NCBI RefSeq assembly: GCF_003121925.1 | Contig: NZ_QEWR01000003.1 | Location: forward strand, 62,001 to 126,000 | Source of the DNA: Ignatzschineria indica | GTDB lineage: Bacteria > Pseudomonadota > Gammaproteobacteria > Cardiobacteriales > Wohlfahrtiimonadaceae | DNA: 64,000 bases | Direction: 5' to 3' | Shown: positions 39,747 to 47,273 of the stretch, one piece after another | Position numbering within the stretch: position 1 is the first letter of the stretch | Layout: every line of letters begins with the position of its first letter | Notes under the pieces: generated by a model | Seen by the model: only the letters and a program-made list of their open reading frames with translations | Databases searched by the model: none | Told to the model about the DNA's origin: nothing | Made by a program: the position numbers and the translations under genes

Positions 39747-39762
39747 AGCCCCTTTCGGGGCT
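39747..39762 (-). terminator. Terminator after the capsid gene/extension
   Basis: AGCCCC-GAAA-GGGGCT with six T on the minus strand, lying between the capsid extension frame (39768) and the portal start. Confidence 0.85.
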
Positions 39763-39767
39763 ATTTT

Positions 39768-39944
39768 CTATCCTTGATTCTTCTCATCAAGATACTTCTC
39801 AACATCCGGCTTCGTAATGCTTCCCCCAGACCCCGTACCTATGACTTCATTAAGATCAACGCCATTTTCACGAGCAAAATCTCGTGCAGCTTGACTCGCA
39901 TTAATTCCATCACCGGCTGGTTTATTAGGATCTGGGGCGTCTAC
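39768..39944 (-). other. Frame -1 capsid extension with E3-binding-like (PSBD) domain
   Basis: A 58-codon open frame follows the capsid stop in the -1 frame. It has no ATG, GTG or TTG in its first half. Its translation NASQAARDFARENGVDLNEV, then GTGSGGSITKPDVEKYL, is a full peripheral-subunit-binding (E3-binding) motif, a small domain found in some phage capsid-region proteins. At the junction the message reads G GTA AAG TAG (heptamer 39944-39950), similar in form to the G GTT TTC site of T7 gene 10. A -1 slip on AAG would fuse it to the capsid C-terminus. Domain match is good; the frameshift is inference. Confidence 0.55.
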
Positions 39945-41320
39945 TTTACCGGCTCACCATCATCAAAAGTCCAGTTGACCTCTTTGATGTAAGAAACACT
40001 ACCACTACGAGCTAATGACCAATTGATATGTTGATCCGTTTTAATCGCAACCATATCATTCTGAAACATGCTTACTGATTCAGCATCCGCATCATCTTCA
40101 GGGTTTGAGCTCATCTTAATATTCGCTTCCTGACTGTATTTCACATTGATATCATCATCTTTAGCAATCAAAATACTGGCTGCATCAGCAAGAATAAGCA
40201 TTTTCCCAACATTACTACTCACAATCACAGGCTTTCCTAAGAAAAATCCACCACTTGGCGTCATGCCTGGAAATGCTGGAGCTCCCTGGGGCGTTGTCAT
40301 TAACGATAATGTTAATGCTGTAGATGATCCCATCATCCAAACTAATCTATCCGTTGGAATATTTGCTTTGATAAAAGGCTCATGCATCGCTACTGCATCA
40401 CGTTTAATTGCCTCTGAGTTATTCCCAACACTTTGAATCGCTACACCCTTATTTGTAATTGATGCTGGAGATAGGCGCGCAGATTCAGTTTTATTAGGAT
40501 CGATAAAGTCCTTATCAATTCTGCTGGAAATTGCAGCAATCAAAGTATCTCTTACCAAAAGATCAGCTGCAGGTGAACTATCTAAAACCATCTCTTCAGT
40601 TAACACAGAAATAGCGGACAATTTCATACGATCAAGTTTTGTATTAAAGAATCCAGCCGCTGTTACTGATGCCGGCTTCCCCTCTCCAACCCATGTAGCA
40701 GAACCACCAAGGCTTTGTCCAGGCACTAAAACGTTGAACGGGATCTCTCGCAAGCTAGGAATACCATTTGCGCCAAATTTTCCGAGAATCGTTGCCGGCA
40801 AAAGAAGCTCAATAAACTCTTTAGACGCCTCTTTACCTTCGGTTAATGCACCAGCCCATTCGGTGTTTTGAGTTGTCGCTGGAGACACGGCCGCCTTCAC
40901 AAGATTGAGAAGTCGATTGTCATTTGTTTTCTTTGCATCATTTTCTGCAAAGATAATAGCGTCCGAAGCAGAGCCTTTTGCTCGAGCCAAAGTTTTCACT
41001 AAACGGGCAAACATTACTCCTTTTTCTAAATTAGGAGTTACAACACGAACACTTGACTGTCCTTGTCGAGAGCCATGTCCAGCCTTTTCAGTAGTTCCAT
41101 CAATAGGCTCCGCTGACGCTTGATCTTCAACGCTTGCATCGCGGTAATATTTCAAATCAACTTCGATAGTCTTGATGCTGTCGTCCAACTCTTGAATCTC
41201 AGCTACTTCATTCTCTGATAGAGTAAGTCCTTCGTCCGCAACTTTCTTTAAAATTGCCGTTTTTGAATCTTGAGCTTTTTTCTTGGCAGCTTCGAGCCCT
41301 TTAATGTGCTTTGCAAACAT
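39941..41320 (-). CDS. HK97-family major capsid protein
   Basis: A 459-residue capsid protein. The first about 105 residues form the charged coiled-coil scaffold (delta) domain. The HK97 fold follows: PSLREIPFNVLVPGQSLGGSATWVGEGKPASVTAAGFFNTKLDRMKLSAISVLTEEM and FLGKPVIVSSNVGKMLILAD. The delta domain is presumably removed by the protease encoded just upstream. The last codons contain a possible -1 slip site (see 39768). Confidence 0.92.
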   Translation of the reverse strand: MFAKHIKGLEAAKKKAQDSKTAILKKVADEGLTLSENEVAEIQELDDSIKTIEVDLKYYRDASVEDQASAEPIDGTTEKAGHGSRQGQSSVRVVTPNLEKGVMFARLVKTLARAKGSASDAIIFAENDAKKTNDNRLLNLVKAAVSPATTQNTEWAGALTEGKEASKEFIELLLPATILGKFGANGIPSLREIPFNVLVPGQSLGGSATWVGEGKPASVTAAGFFNTKLDRMKLSAISVLTEEMVLDSSPAADLLVRDTLIAAISSRIDKDFIDPNKTESARLSPASITNKGVAIQSVGNNSEAIKRDAVAMHEPFIKANIPTDRLVWMMGSSTALTLSLMTTPQGAPAFPGMTPSGGFFLGKPVIVSSNVGKMLILADAASILIAKDDDINVKYSQEANIKMSSNPEDDADAESVSMFQNDMVAIKTDQHINWSLARSGSVSYIKEVNWTFDDGEPVK

Positions 41321-41332
41321 ATCTGTTTCCTT

Positions 41333-41926
41333 TTAATAAATTTGAATAACTTTCTTCTTATTGGTCGAAGCGCCGACCGATTTACGAGTATGATCAACCT
41401 TGATAGGTAACGCCCTTTGTTGCTGATCTAAACTCTTAATCTCTGTGATAATTGCATCTGAGTTAGCCGGTATAGTTACTAGCGATAACTCATAACATTC
41501 CCATTCTTGAATATGCATGCCGTATGTTTCATCAATCCACGCATACTTCAATGTTCTAAATCCAATAGATAAACAGCGAACTAAGTCATATTGAATAGAG
41601 TGAATAGCTTCATCTACTCGCTTCTTAAGCTCGCCCTCTTCTTTGATGTAAGGGATTTTAGCGGTGAATCTCACCCCCTCTTCTGTAGCCTCTTCAAAGT
41701 AAACATGACCTACAGGCTCTGCATGTCGATGCTGCCAAAGTAGCGGCACTGGATTTTCAAACTCAATCCCCTTGGGTTCAACAACATCCCCATGACGATC
41801 TGTTTTCGGAGTTGTCGCGATTCCTGAGAAAATAAAGAAGCCATCTTTATCCTCAAAATTTTTAACCGATATAACTGAATAAGCTCGATTACTTTTATTC
41901 AGCTTATCTTTCAAATCTTTGCTCAT
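41333..41926 (-). CDS. HK97-family prohead protease
   Basis: A 197-residue S78-type serine protease that matures the procapsid. Catalytic elements: His in LLWQHRHAEPVG, Ser in RCLSIGFR, and Glu in WECYELSLV. FSGIATTPKTDRHGDVVEPKGIEF is typical for the N-terminus. Sits between terminase and capsid. Confidence 0.92.
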   Translation of the reverse strand: MSKDLKDKLNKSNRAYSVISVKNFEDKDGFFIFSGIATTPKTDRHGDVVEPKGIEFENPVPLLWQHRHAEPVGHVYFEEATEEGVRFTAKIPYIKEEGELKKRVDEAIHSIQYDLVRCLSIGFRTLKYAWIDETYGMHIQEWECYELSLVTIPANSDAIITEIKSLDQQQRALPIKVDHTRKSVGASTNKKKVIQIY

Positions 41927-41937
41927 TGCTTATTTCC

Positions 41938-43572
41938 TTATATAAAGAATAATTTTGGCTCTTTCTTGACCTCTTCAGGCTCTTTTAAAGATGCCCCAAT
42001 TGCCATACCAAAAGCCTGAATTCCATCGATTCTCCCTGTTGCTTTTCGTTTTTCTAACTTAATATTTCCTGCAGCATCCTCTACCGATACCGCATTAAAT
42101 GAGCACATATTTAAAACAGGATTATCTCCATGATTAATTTTGTGGTTTAGGATGTACTCGGTCATTTTTTTTAAAGCGGGGTCCATGTCCTTGAACCCCT
42201 GCCCATATTCAATAAAGCACTCATCAATTTCTGCTTCAGTAATGCCGGCTTCCATCAATGCTCGTTTAAAGAATACAAATCGCCATCTATCAAAACCTAT
42301 CTTTAAATCACTAAACCAAAGCCCATGATCTTCAAGAATTTCAATCAGTTGGTAGGCAACAAAGTCATAATCAACAGTTGCACCTGGCGTTGTCATAATG
42401 AAACCTTCATCACGCCAAAAAAGGTAAGGTGCCCTATCGGTCTTATCTCGCTCTTCAATCTTGTGATTAGGCATCCAAAAATAGGGATAAACCTCTACTT
42501 CTTCACCAATTCCAATCAGTACAAAAGATGTCAGGTCTGTATTTTGGGATAAGTCGAATCCCCCAAATATCCTCATCTTTTCTTTATCAAGAACAGCGGG
42601 CTTTGCATTGCACAGCTTCCATTCATCAGCTTGTATAAATGCATCGTTCGATACAATCCTTTGATTAAGTTGATATCTCCGAAAGGTATTGGCCAATCTT
42701 GGAGAGCGGGAGGCTTTATCTGCTTCTGCTCTCAAATAATTGATATCTTTAAACTCACCCAACGCTGGATTTGCATAGAGCCATTGTTCTTCATCGAGTA
42801 GATCGCAATCTTTCTCGGCCTCATATAAGTGACAAACCTTGTCTACCGGCTGATGTTCTATCGCATCATCGATATCGAGAGAAAAGTAGTCATGATCTGT
42901 TTCAGACTGAGTACTAATCGTAATCCTTAATGGATCATCATAAGCACCACCTGCAGTCGTAATCGCTTCAATGAACTCTGAAGTATTTCCCTTTATCTGC
43001 CCTGCTTCATCAATAATTGTTAAAACAGGGTTATTACCATGTGCTGTCTTTCCCTCTGCACTGATTGCTTTATATTCAGCATTCACAGGAAGTCCGAGTA
43101 GTGCTTTTTGTGAAGGTGTCGCCCTCACCAAAGAACGGAGATCATCAGATAATTCAGCGCAGTTAGCTGCTGCACGATAGACTTCGGAAGCTTGCTCACG
43201 ACTCATTGCGCCCGATATCACTCGAGAGTTGAGCTTTGATTCTGGACCAACAATGTGACCGAGCATTAAAAAAGCGATTAATCCAGTTTTGCCGTTCTTT
43301 CGGGCTATGGATAAAATCGCTTCAGTTGTTTGATGAGGATTGTCGTAAATAGCATAGATAAAAGCTTCTTGAAAGAGAGATAACTTTGCCGGCTGACCTG
43401 CTAATTTTCCTTCAGGGACAACACAATGGTTTTCAATAAAAGCGCACATTCGCTCGGCTCTTGTCAGCTGATGAAACTCTAGCTCTCGCCAATTTCTTAC
43501 TTTAGGAACAGGACCACTCTTGATTGCTCTGATGATATGCACTGGCAACTCAATATAACGTGGTTCAATCAT
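41938..43572 (-). CDS. Terminase large subunit
   Basis: A 544-residue packaging motor. ATPase: Walker A ARKNGKTG (about 90-97) and Walker B VLTIIDEAGQ. RNase H-like nuclease: FGGFDLSQNTDLTSFVLIG, IGFDRWRF and a late acidic GRIDGIQAFGMA. HK97-type (Terminase_1). Overlaps the small subunit by 8 bases. Confidence 0.95.
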   Translation of the reverse strand: MIEPRYIELPVHIIRAIKSGPVPKVRNWRELEFHQLTRAERMCAFIENHCVVPEGKLAGQPAKLSLFQEAFIYAIYDNPHQTTEAILSIARKNGKTGLIAFLMLGHIVGPESKLNSRVISGAMSREQASEVYRAAANCAELSDDLRSLVRATPSQKALLGLPVNAEYKAISAEGKTAHGNNPVLTIIDEAGQIKGNTSEFIEAITTAGGAYDDPLRITISTQSETDHDYFSLDIDDAIEHQPVDKVCHLYEAEKDCDLLDEEQWLYANPALGEFKDINYLRAEADKASRSPRLANTFRRYQLNQRIVSNDAFIQADEWKLCNAKPAVLDKEKMRIFGGFDLSQNTDLTSFVLIGIGEEVEVYPYFWMPNHKIEERDKTDRAPYLFWRDEGFIMTTPGATVDYDFVAYQLIEILEDHGLWFSDLKIGFDRWRFVFFKRALMEAGITEAEIDECFIEYGQGFKDMDPALKKMTEYILNHKINHGDNPVLNMCSFNAVSVEDAAGNIKLEKRKATGRIDGIQAFGMAIGASLKEPEEVKKEPKLFFI

Positions 43573-44035
43573 TCAGTGGCAATCCTCCTCCTGCAAGCAG
43601 AGGAGATCCTCCTGTCATTACATTTCGAGCATCTCTTACGCTTCTATTTTTTCCTCTCGCATCTTTTGCTCTGCCACCTGTCGCTTCGGCATGCACATGA
43701 ATAATGCGTGATAATCGAATAGATAAATCTACCTCTTTTATTTTTGCATCAATCTTTGGATTTGGAATTGTCGTATTCGTTCCTTCTTTTTTTACTAAAA
43801 CTCCTTCCGCTTTAATCTCTTCTGTTAACTTCTGAATTGTAGCTTGAGAGATTGCAAGATTAGCTGCTTGAATTAAATCAAACTCAGTCCACGTTTCGTA
43901 TGCTTTCGAGTTCATAATCGCTCGCCAAAAGTGCATATCAAAATCTGATAGTTTTATAAAATCTGGCGGGCTATGAATTTTGTTAGCTTGCTCAAATGCA
44001 TTGATAGCACCGGTAGCAGTATCAATTTTACTCAT
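43565..44035 (-). CDS. Terminase small subunit (P27-like)
   Basis: A 156-residue DNA-recognition subunit, P27 pattern: WTEFDLIQAANLAISQATIQKLTEEIKAEGVLVKKE, IPNPKIDAKIKEVDLSIRLSRIIHVH. I placed the start at 44035 with AAGGG in front; the frame is open 43 codons upstream, but that stretch is hydrophobic and unlike the family. Confidence 0.88.
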   Translation of the reverse strand: MSKIDTATGAINAFEQANKIHSPPDFIKLSDFDMHFWRAIMNSKAYETWTEFDLIQAANLAISQATIQKLTEEIKAEGVLVKKEGTNTTIPNPKIDAKIKEVDLSIRLSRIIHVHAEATGGRAKDARGKNRSVRDARNVMTGGSPLLAGGGLPLND

Positions 44036-44160
44036 AAAAAACCCTTGACAAATACAAACAAATAAAGCACACATGCGCGCGCACGCGTGAGGCAAAATGT
44101 CCAAAGCAATAAAGAAAAGGTAGGGGGGCGGTAAACAGAAGAGCATCCACAAAAATAGAA
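44036..44160. other. Spacer next to terminase: candidate cos region
   Basis: A 125-bp gap in an otherwise tightly packed operon, between the HNH gene and terminase small subunit, where cos lies in several HNH-terminase phages. It holds a 23-nt strictly alternating purine-pyrimidine run (44067-44089, including GCGCGCGC), unusual in this AT-rich element. No cos sequence is proven. Confidence 0.4.
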
Positions 44161-44478
44161 TCACTCCCCCCCGGGTACCTGAATCGGATAGCCATCAGCA
44201 CCAAATCTTACCTTCACCCGACCGCCGGCTTCTTCTCGTGCTTTATCACTGTCATGACATCGTTTACAGAGAGGCTGTAGATTATCTTCATCCCAAAACA
44301 ATGTGGGATTACCTTTGTGTGGAATGATATGATCCGCAACCGTAGCCTTAACGATTCTTCCCTCGCGTTTCTTGCAATAAAGACAGTAAGGTTTTCTCTG
44401 TAATAATTGCTTGCGCATCTCACGCCATCGTGCAGTCGAATACCACGCACGCCACCATCTTCCTACTTGACGTTGCAT
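44161..44478 (-). CDS. Packaging-associated HNH endonuclease
   Basis: A 105-residue HNH protein: CLYCKKREGRIVKATVADHIIPHKGNPTLFWDEDNLQPLCKRCHDSDKARE with two CxxC pairs and the DH...N...H core. Small HNH proteins next to terminase are needed for cos cleavage in HK97-like phages, which is the likely role here. Confidence 0.9.
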   Translation of the reverse strand: MQRQVGRWWRAWYSTARWREMRKQLLQRKPYCLYCKKREGRIVKATVADHIIPHKGNPTLFWDEDNLQPLCKRCHDSDKAREEAGGRVKVRFGADGYPIQVPGGE

Positions 44479-44654
44479 TCAATCTTCCCCACAGATGCAA
44501 CTTTAATATCTAAAATCTTATACGGCATAGTCTCAACATCATTCGATACTGATACCGCTTTTAAATTATGTACAATCTTTTTCGTGACTTTATCGCGAAC
44601 AAGAAGAACACCCTGATCATCAAAAAATGGTTCTAACTCTATATAACTACTCAT
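44463..44654 (-). CDS. Small hypothetical protein
   Basis: A 63-residue protein starting MSSYIELEPFFDDQGVLLVRDKVTKKIVHNL (ATG at 44654, AGGGG eight bases before). Overlaps the HNH start by 16 bases. Not recognised; translational coupling supports it as a real gene. Confidence 0.65.
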   Translation of the reverse strand: MSSYIELEPFFDDQGVLLVRDKVTKKIVHNLKAVSVSNDVETMPYKILDIKVASVGKIECNVK

Positions 44655-45258
44655 GTACAATACCCCTTGATGCTTTACGTAAATCTAATCGAACCGCGCT
44701 CGTTGCTTCTTGCGCGTGATCAAAGTACACACTAATCACACCGATCATATTCCCACTTGTTGGTGGCACTGGAACAGAACAGACATGCGTAATACCATCG
44801 ACCTCACTGATCCGGCGCTCTATTTCAGAATGAGCAGTGAACTCACTGCAGGTAACATGGCCTTCTAATAGATATGTCATCTCCAATCGATTGCGTTCAC
44901 TCGCATAAAGTGGTGCAGATTTACCTATCCATGATTCAGTAGTATGCTCTCCACCTTCTGAGTCGTAAGCAAACATCACCGTCTTAGCTGCTTGATTACC
45001 GCTGATGTCTGTTGCCCATACAACTACACTCTTCGCACCTAAGCTTTCAACAAGACGTTCAGACTCTTGCAAAAATTGTTCAGGACAAAACTGGGACTGC
45101 AAATTCCGCATATCAATAAGTCTAGCAACTGATGTTTGCACTGGATTGCTTGTTGCAACCAATGTCACCGCACCAGTCACCACTAAGATCCACGTCGTGA
45201 TAATCGCGCCCTTCCATGTCTTTGGGAATTTCTCTATTAAGCTTGCAAGTTTTACCAT
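44647..45258 (-). CDS. Membrane-anchored hypothetical protein
   Basis: A 203-residue protein: one N-terminal transmembrane segment (GAIITTWILVVTGAVTLVAT, about 17-36), then a soluble domain with the alternating pattern AKSVVVWATDISGNQAAKTVMFAYD and a late strand MIGVISVYFD, somewhat like a GAF/PAS-type fold. Start at 45258 after GAGGG, directly on the stop of the Rz1-like gene. Lies between lysis genes and HNH. Function unknown. Confidence 0.65.
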   Translation of the reverse strand: MVKLASLIEKFPKTWKGAIITTWILVVTGAVTLVATSNPVQTSVARLIDMRNLQSQFCPEQFLQESERLVESLGAKSVVVWATDISGNQAAKTVMFAYDSEGGEHTTESWIGKSAPLYASERNRLEMTYLLEGHVTCSEFTAHSEIERRISEVDGITHVCSVPVPPTSGNMIGVISVYFDHAQEATSAVRLDLRKASRGIVHE

Positions 45259-45467
45259 TACAATCCCTCGCAATACTTGACGTAACGTGAATTATGAGAG
45301 ACTACATCTTCCTTAGTTGCTTTACTCAAGACATCATCTCGATCAACCCACACCTTCTTCCAACCTGCACAATTAATAGCACGGTAATCAATCTCGGTAT
45401 GAACCAGTTTGCTCGAGCATGCTGTCAATATCAGACTCAGAAGCGCTACTGAGGTTACTTGTAGCAT
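45258..45467 (-). CDS. Rz1-like outer-membrane spanin (overlapping Rz)
   Basis: A 69-residue lipoprotein starting MLQVTSVALLSLILTACSSK with a perfect lipobox LTAC. The mature part (NCAGWKKVWVDRDDVLSKATKEDVVSHN...YCEGL) follows a pattern common in phage lysis lipoproteins. The frame is open upstream to 45554, but the signal peptide defines the start. It begins inside the Rz-like gene in another frame, the usual arrangement for o-spanins. Confidence 0.8.
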   Translation of the reverse strand: MLQVTSVALLSLILTACSSKLVHTEIDYRAINCAGWKKVWVDRDDVLSKATKEDVVSHNSRYVKYCEGL

Positions 45468-45642
45468 TCTTTGTTTCTGTTTCTTGCTCAGCAATAAATT
45501 GTTGTTGCTCTGCTTTTGATTTATGTTGTTTGATTTCGTCATCTTTCTTCTCAAGCTCTCGATTCTTCTGCCGAATTAAGAGCATTAAAAAAGCGCCTAT
45601 AGCGCTCATAACTGTTATTAATACTGATAAGACCTTATTCAT
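45388..45642 (-). CDS. Rz-like inner-membrane spanin
   Basis: An 84-residue protein with one N-terminal membrane segment (VLSVLITVMSAIGAFLMLLI) and a charged coiled-coil tail (RELEKKDDEIKQHKSKAEQQQFIAEQETET), fitting an i-spanin. The start at 45642 has AAGGA in front and overlaps the holin stop. Confidence 0.78.
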   Translation of the reverse strand: MNKVLSVLITVMSAIGAFLMLLIRQKNRELEKKDDEIKQHKSKAEQQQFIAEQETETKNATSNLSSASESDIDSMLEQTGSYRD

Positions 45643-45877
45643 GATCCTTTCTCTTTTGCATTGTATCGACAACACCTTTCGATATTGTTGTACCGGCGCC
45701 TGCACTAATCATCGTTATAAAAAATACTTCAGCAAAATTTGCTTGAACTATTACCGCATAAGTCGTCAATAAGATGCCGGCAACAAAGGTCATAAAAAGA
45801 ATCGTTTTATTGAGATCAAGCCGAAGCTTCCCATCACTTGATCTACTTTGAAGCATTCTTAATAGCTCTTTGGTCAT
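45635..45877 (-). CDS. Putative phage holin
   Basis: An 80-residue protein with two hydrophobic segments (TILFMTFVAGILLTTYAVIV and FAEVFFITMISAGAG) and a charged C-terminus (MQKRKDHE). Between endolysin and spanins; size and topology fit a class II holin. No family recognised. Confidence 0.72.
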   Translation of the reverse strand: MTKELLRMLQSRSSDGKLRLDLNKTILFMTFVAGILLTTYAVIVQANFAEVFFITMISAGAGTTISKGVVDTMQKRKDHE

Positions 45878-46428
45878 TGCAAATTAACCTCTCCATCTGC
45901 TTTTAAACTTGGAATAGGCTTAAGCGACTTATACCCCTTCGGCATTACATATCCAATAAAGCGAGATTTTGGGAACTTAGCGATTGATACTGCTGATCCT
46001 TGATTGCCACCAAGTAGCACCCAATTATCCCCATCTTCACCAACTAAGAACCCAACATGTCCTCCACCTGATCTTGTCATTACCGCAATACAGCCGTAGC
46101 AAGGTCTTACCTTTTCACCACCATCCCAATGCAACCAATACTGCGAGCTATCTTTTGTTCGCCTCTGATATATCGACTTATCTTTTGAATTCGTATTAAT
46201 CCCGCTAGCTTCAAGTGCAGCACCTACAAATGCCGAACACCAGGAGATTCTTTCATTCTTTATTCCACTCATTCTGAACATCTTCCAATATTCAATAATT
46301 CGTGGATTACCAGCACCAATACCTGTTCGCTTAACCCCAATCTCTTTCATCCCCCACTCAATCCATGGGAAATTTAATTGATTTTCGGATACCACTTTCG
46401 CAACTCCGCCTACTACTCCTGCATTCAT
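45874..46428 (-). CDS. Endolysin (TIGR02594/CHAP-type peptidase)
   Basis: A 184-residue peptidoglycan hydrolase: PWIEWGMKEIGVKRTGIGAGNPRIIEYWKM, catalytic Cys in ISWCSAFVGAALEASGI, His in GGGHVGFLVGEDGDNWVLLGGNQGSAVSI. This is the TIGR02594 group of phage amidases/endopeptidases. No signal peptide is seen, so it depends on the holin. Overlaps the holin gene by 4 bases (ATGA). Confidence 0.88.
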   Translation of the reverse strand: MNAGVVGGVAKVVSENQLNFPWIEWGMKEIGVKRTGIGAGNPRIIEYWKMFRMSGIKNERISWCSAFVGAALEASGINTNSKDKSIYQRRTKDSSQYWLHWDGGEKVRPCYGCIAVMTRSGGGHVGFLVGEDGDNWVLLGGNQGSAVSIAKFPKSRFIGYVMPKGYKSLKPIPSLKADGEVNLQ

Positions 46429-46448
46429 TTTCTTTCACCCATAAAAAA

Positions 46449-46466
46449 GCCCCGAATTAACGGGGC
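46449..46466 (-). terminator. Terminator between tRNA and endolysin
   Basis: GCCCCG-TTAATT-CGGGGC with six T on the minus strand. It follows the tRNA by about 35 bases. Confidence 0.88.
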
Positions 46467-46499
46467 AAACAAAGGAGGATTATCATGGTTTCATGATTC

Positions 46500-46576
46500 T
46501 GGTGTGTCTTGCCGGCATTGAACCGGCCACCTTCCGCTTATGAGGCAGATGCTCTAACCAACTGAGCTAAAGACAC
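46500..46576 (-). tRNA. Phage-borne tRNA with CAU anticodon (Met or Ile2)
   Basis: A 77-nt cloverleaf: acceptor GTGTCTT/AAGACAC, D-arm AGCTCAGTTGGTTAGAGC, anticodon stem TCTGC/GCGGA with loop CTCATAA (anticodon CAT), T-arm GCCGG-TTCAATG-CCGGC, and CCA encoded. It is either elongator tRNA-Met or, if the C34 is lysidinylated, tRNA-Ile2. Lies between the Q-like gene and lysis cassette. Confidence 0.92.
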
Positions 46577-46701
46577 AAAAAAAGATCGCCAAAGCGTTCT
46601 TATCTAAACTTAGTGCTAGTTACGCTAGCAAGACAATCATTTCCTTTTAATATGCTAATCTGAATTTCCTACAACTCATTAAATATTATAAGGAAATTGT
46701 T

Positions 46702-46920
46702 ATGTTGAACTTAAATGATATGCCTATTGAAATTCCCTGCCCTGACTGCTCTCATAAAATCTCGGAAACTATCGGAAACCTTAAGAAGAACCCTACACTC
46801 GAGTGTCCCGTCTGCGGATTCCAATTCAAAGTGAATGCCGATGAACTTAAAGAAAGTATCAAATCTGCCGAAATGATGCTCAATCAACTGAGGGGTTCTC
46901 TGAAGAATTTTAAGATCTGA
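46702..46920 (+). CDS. Small zinc-ribbon protein
   Basis: A 72-residue protein with two CxxC pairs (CPDC, CPVCGFQF) and a helical C-terminus. AAGGA precedes the ATG. It is read opposite to the late operon and ends before a bidirectional terminator, so it is its own unit. Function unknown. Confidence 0.65.
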   Translation: MLNLNDMPIEIPCPDCSHKISETIGNLKKNPTLECPVCGFQFKVNADELKESIKSAEMMLNQLRGSLKNFKI

Positions 46921-46985
46921 TTCTAATGTGCCTATATCACATGCAAGGTTTAGTGTAGGTATATTCATATTATTATCCCCAATAA

Positions 46986-47009
46986 AAAAGCTCCGATTAA
47001 GGAGCTTTT
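46986..47009. terminator. Bidirectional terminator
   Basis: AAAAGCTCC-GATTAA-GGAGCTTTT, T runs on both strands, between the zinc-ribbon gene and the KAP gene region. Confidence 0.88.
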
Positions 47010-47063
47010 ACTTTCTATATAAAATTCGTTTATGACCCAACCTGTAGTACAGATATAAATCGC

Positions 47064-47273
47064 ATGACTGATTTAGATAAACAACTAGGAAATCTGACAG
47101 TCAAGATTTACTGTAAATATTGCAACAAAACTTATAATGTCAGGCTAACCTGCTTCAGTGATACTTATAGATATAAGTATTATAAAGTTATTGAGAACAT
47201 TATTAAACAACACCTCTTACAAAGAAAAAAGAAACTAAATAAGGGCATTCCGAACATTGACTATTACACTTGA
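47064..47273 (+). CDS. Possible small protein with CxxC
   Basis: A 69-codon frame (MTDLDKQLGNLTVKIYCKYCNKTYNVRLTC). No clear ribosome binding site, and its 3' end overlaps the KAP gene end by 39 bases. May be real (CKYC resembles the previous zinc-ribbon gene) but weakly supported. Confidence 0.35.
   Translation: MTDLDKQLGNLTVKIYCKYCNKTYNVRLTCFSDTYRYKYYKVIENIIKQHLLQRKKKLNKGIPNIDYYT

Noticed and set aside
44036-44164. 43-codon N-terminal extension of terminase small subunit
   Set aside because: Hydrophobic, Cys-rich translation unlike the family, and AAGGG precedes the inner ATG at 44035.
46472-46494. Strong AAAGGAGG followed by ATG on the plus strand
   Set aside because: The frame ends after three codons; chance match near a terminator and a tRNA.
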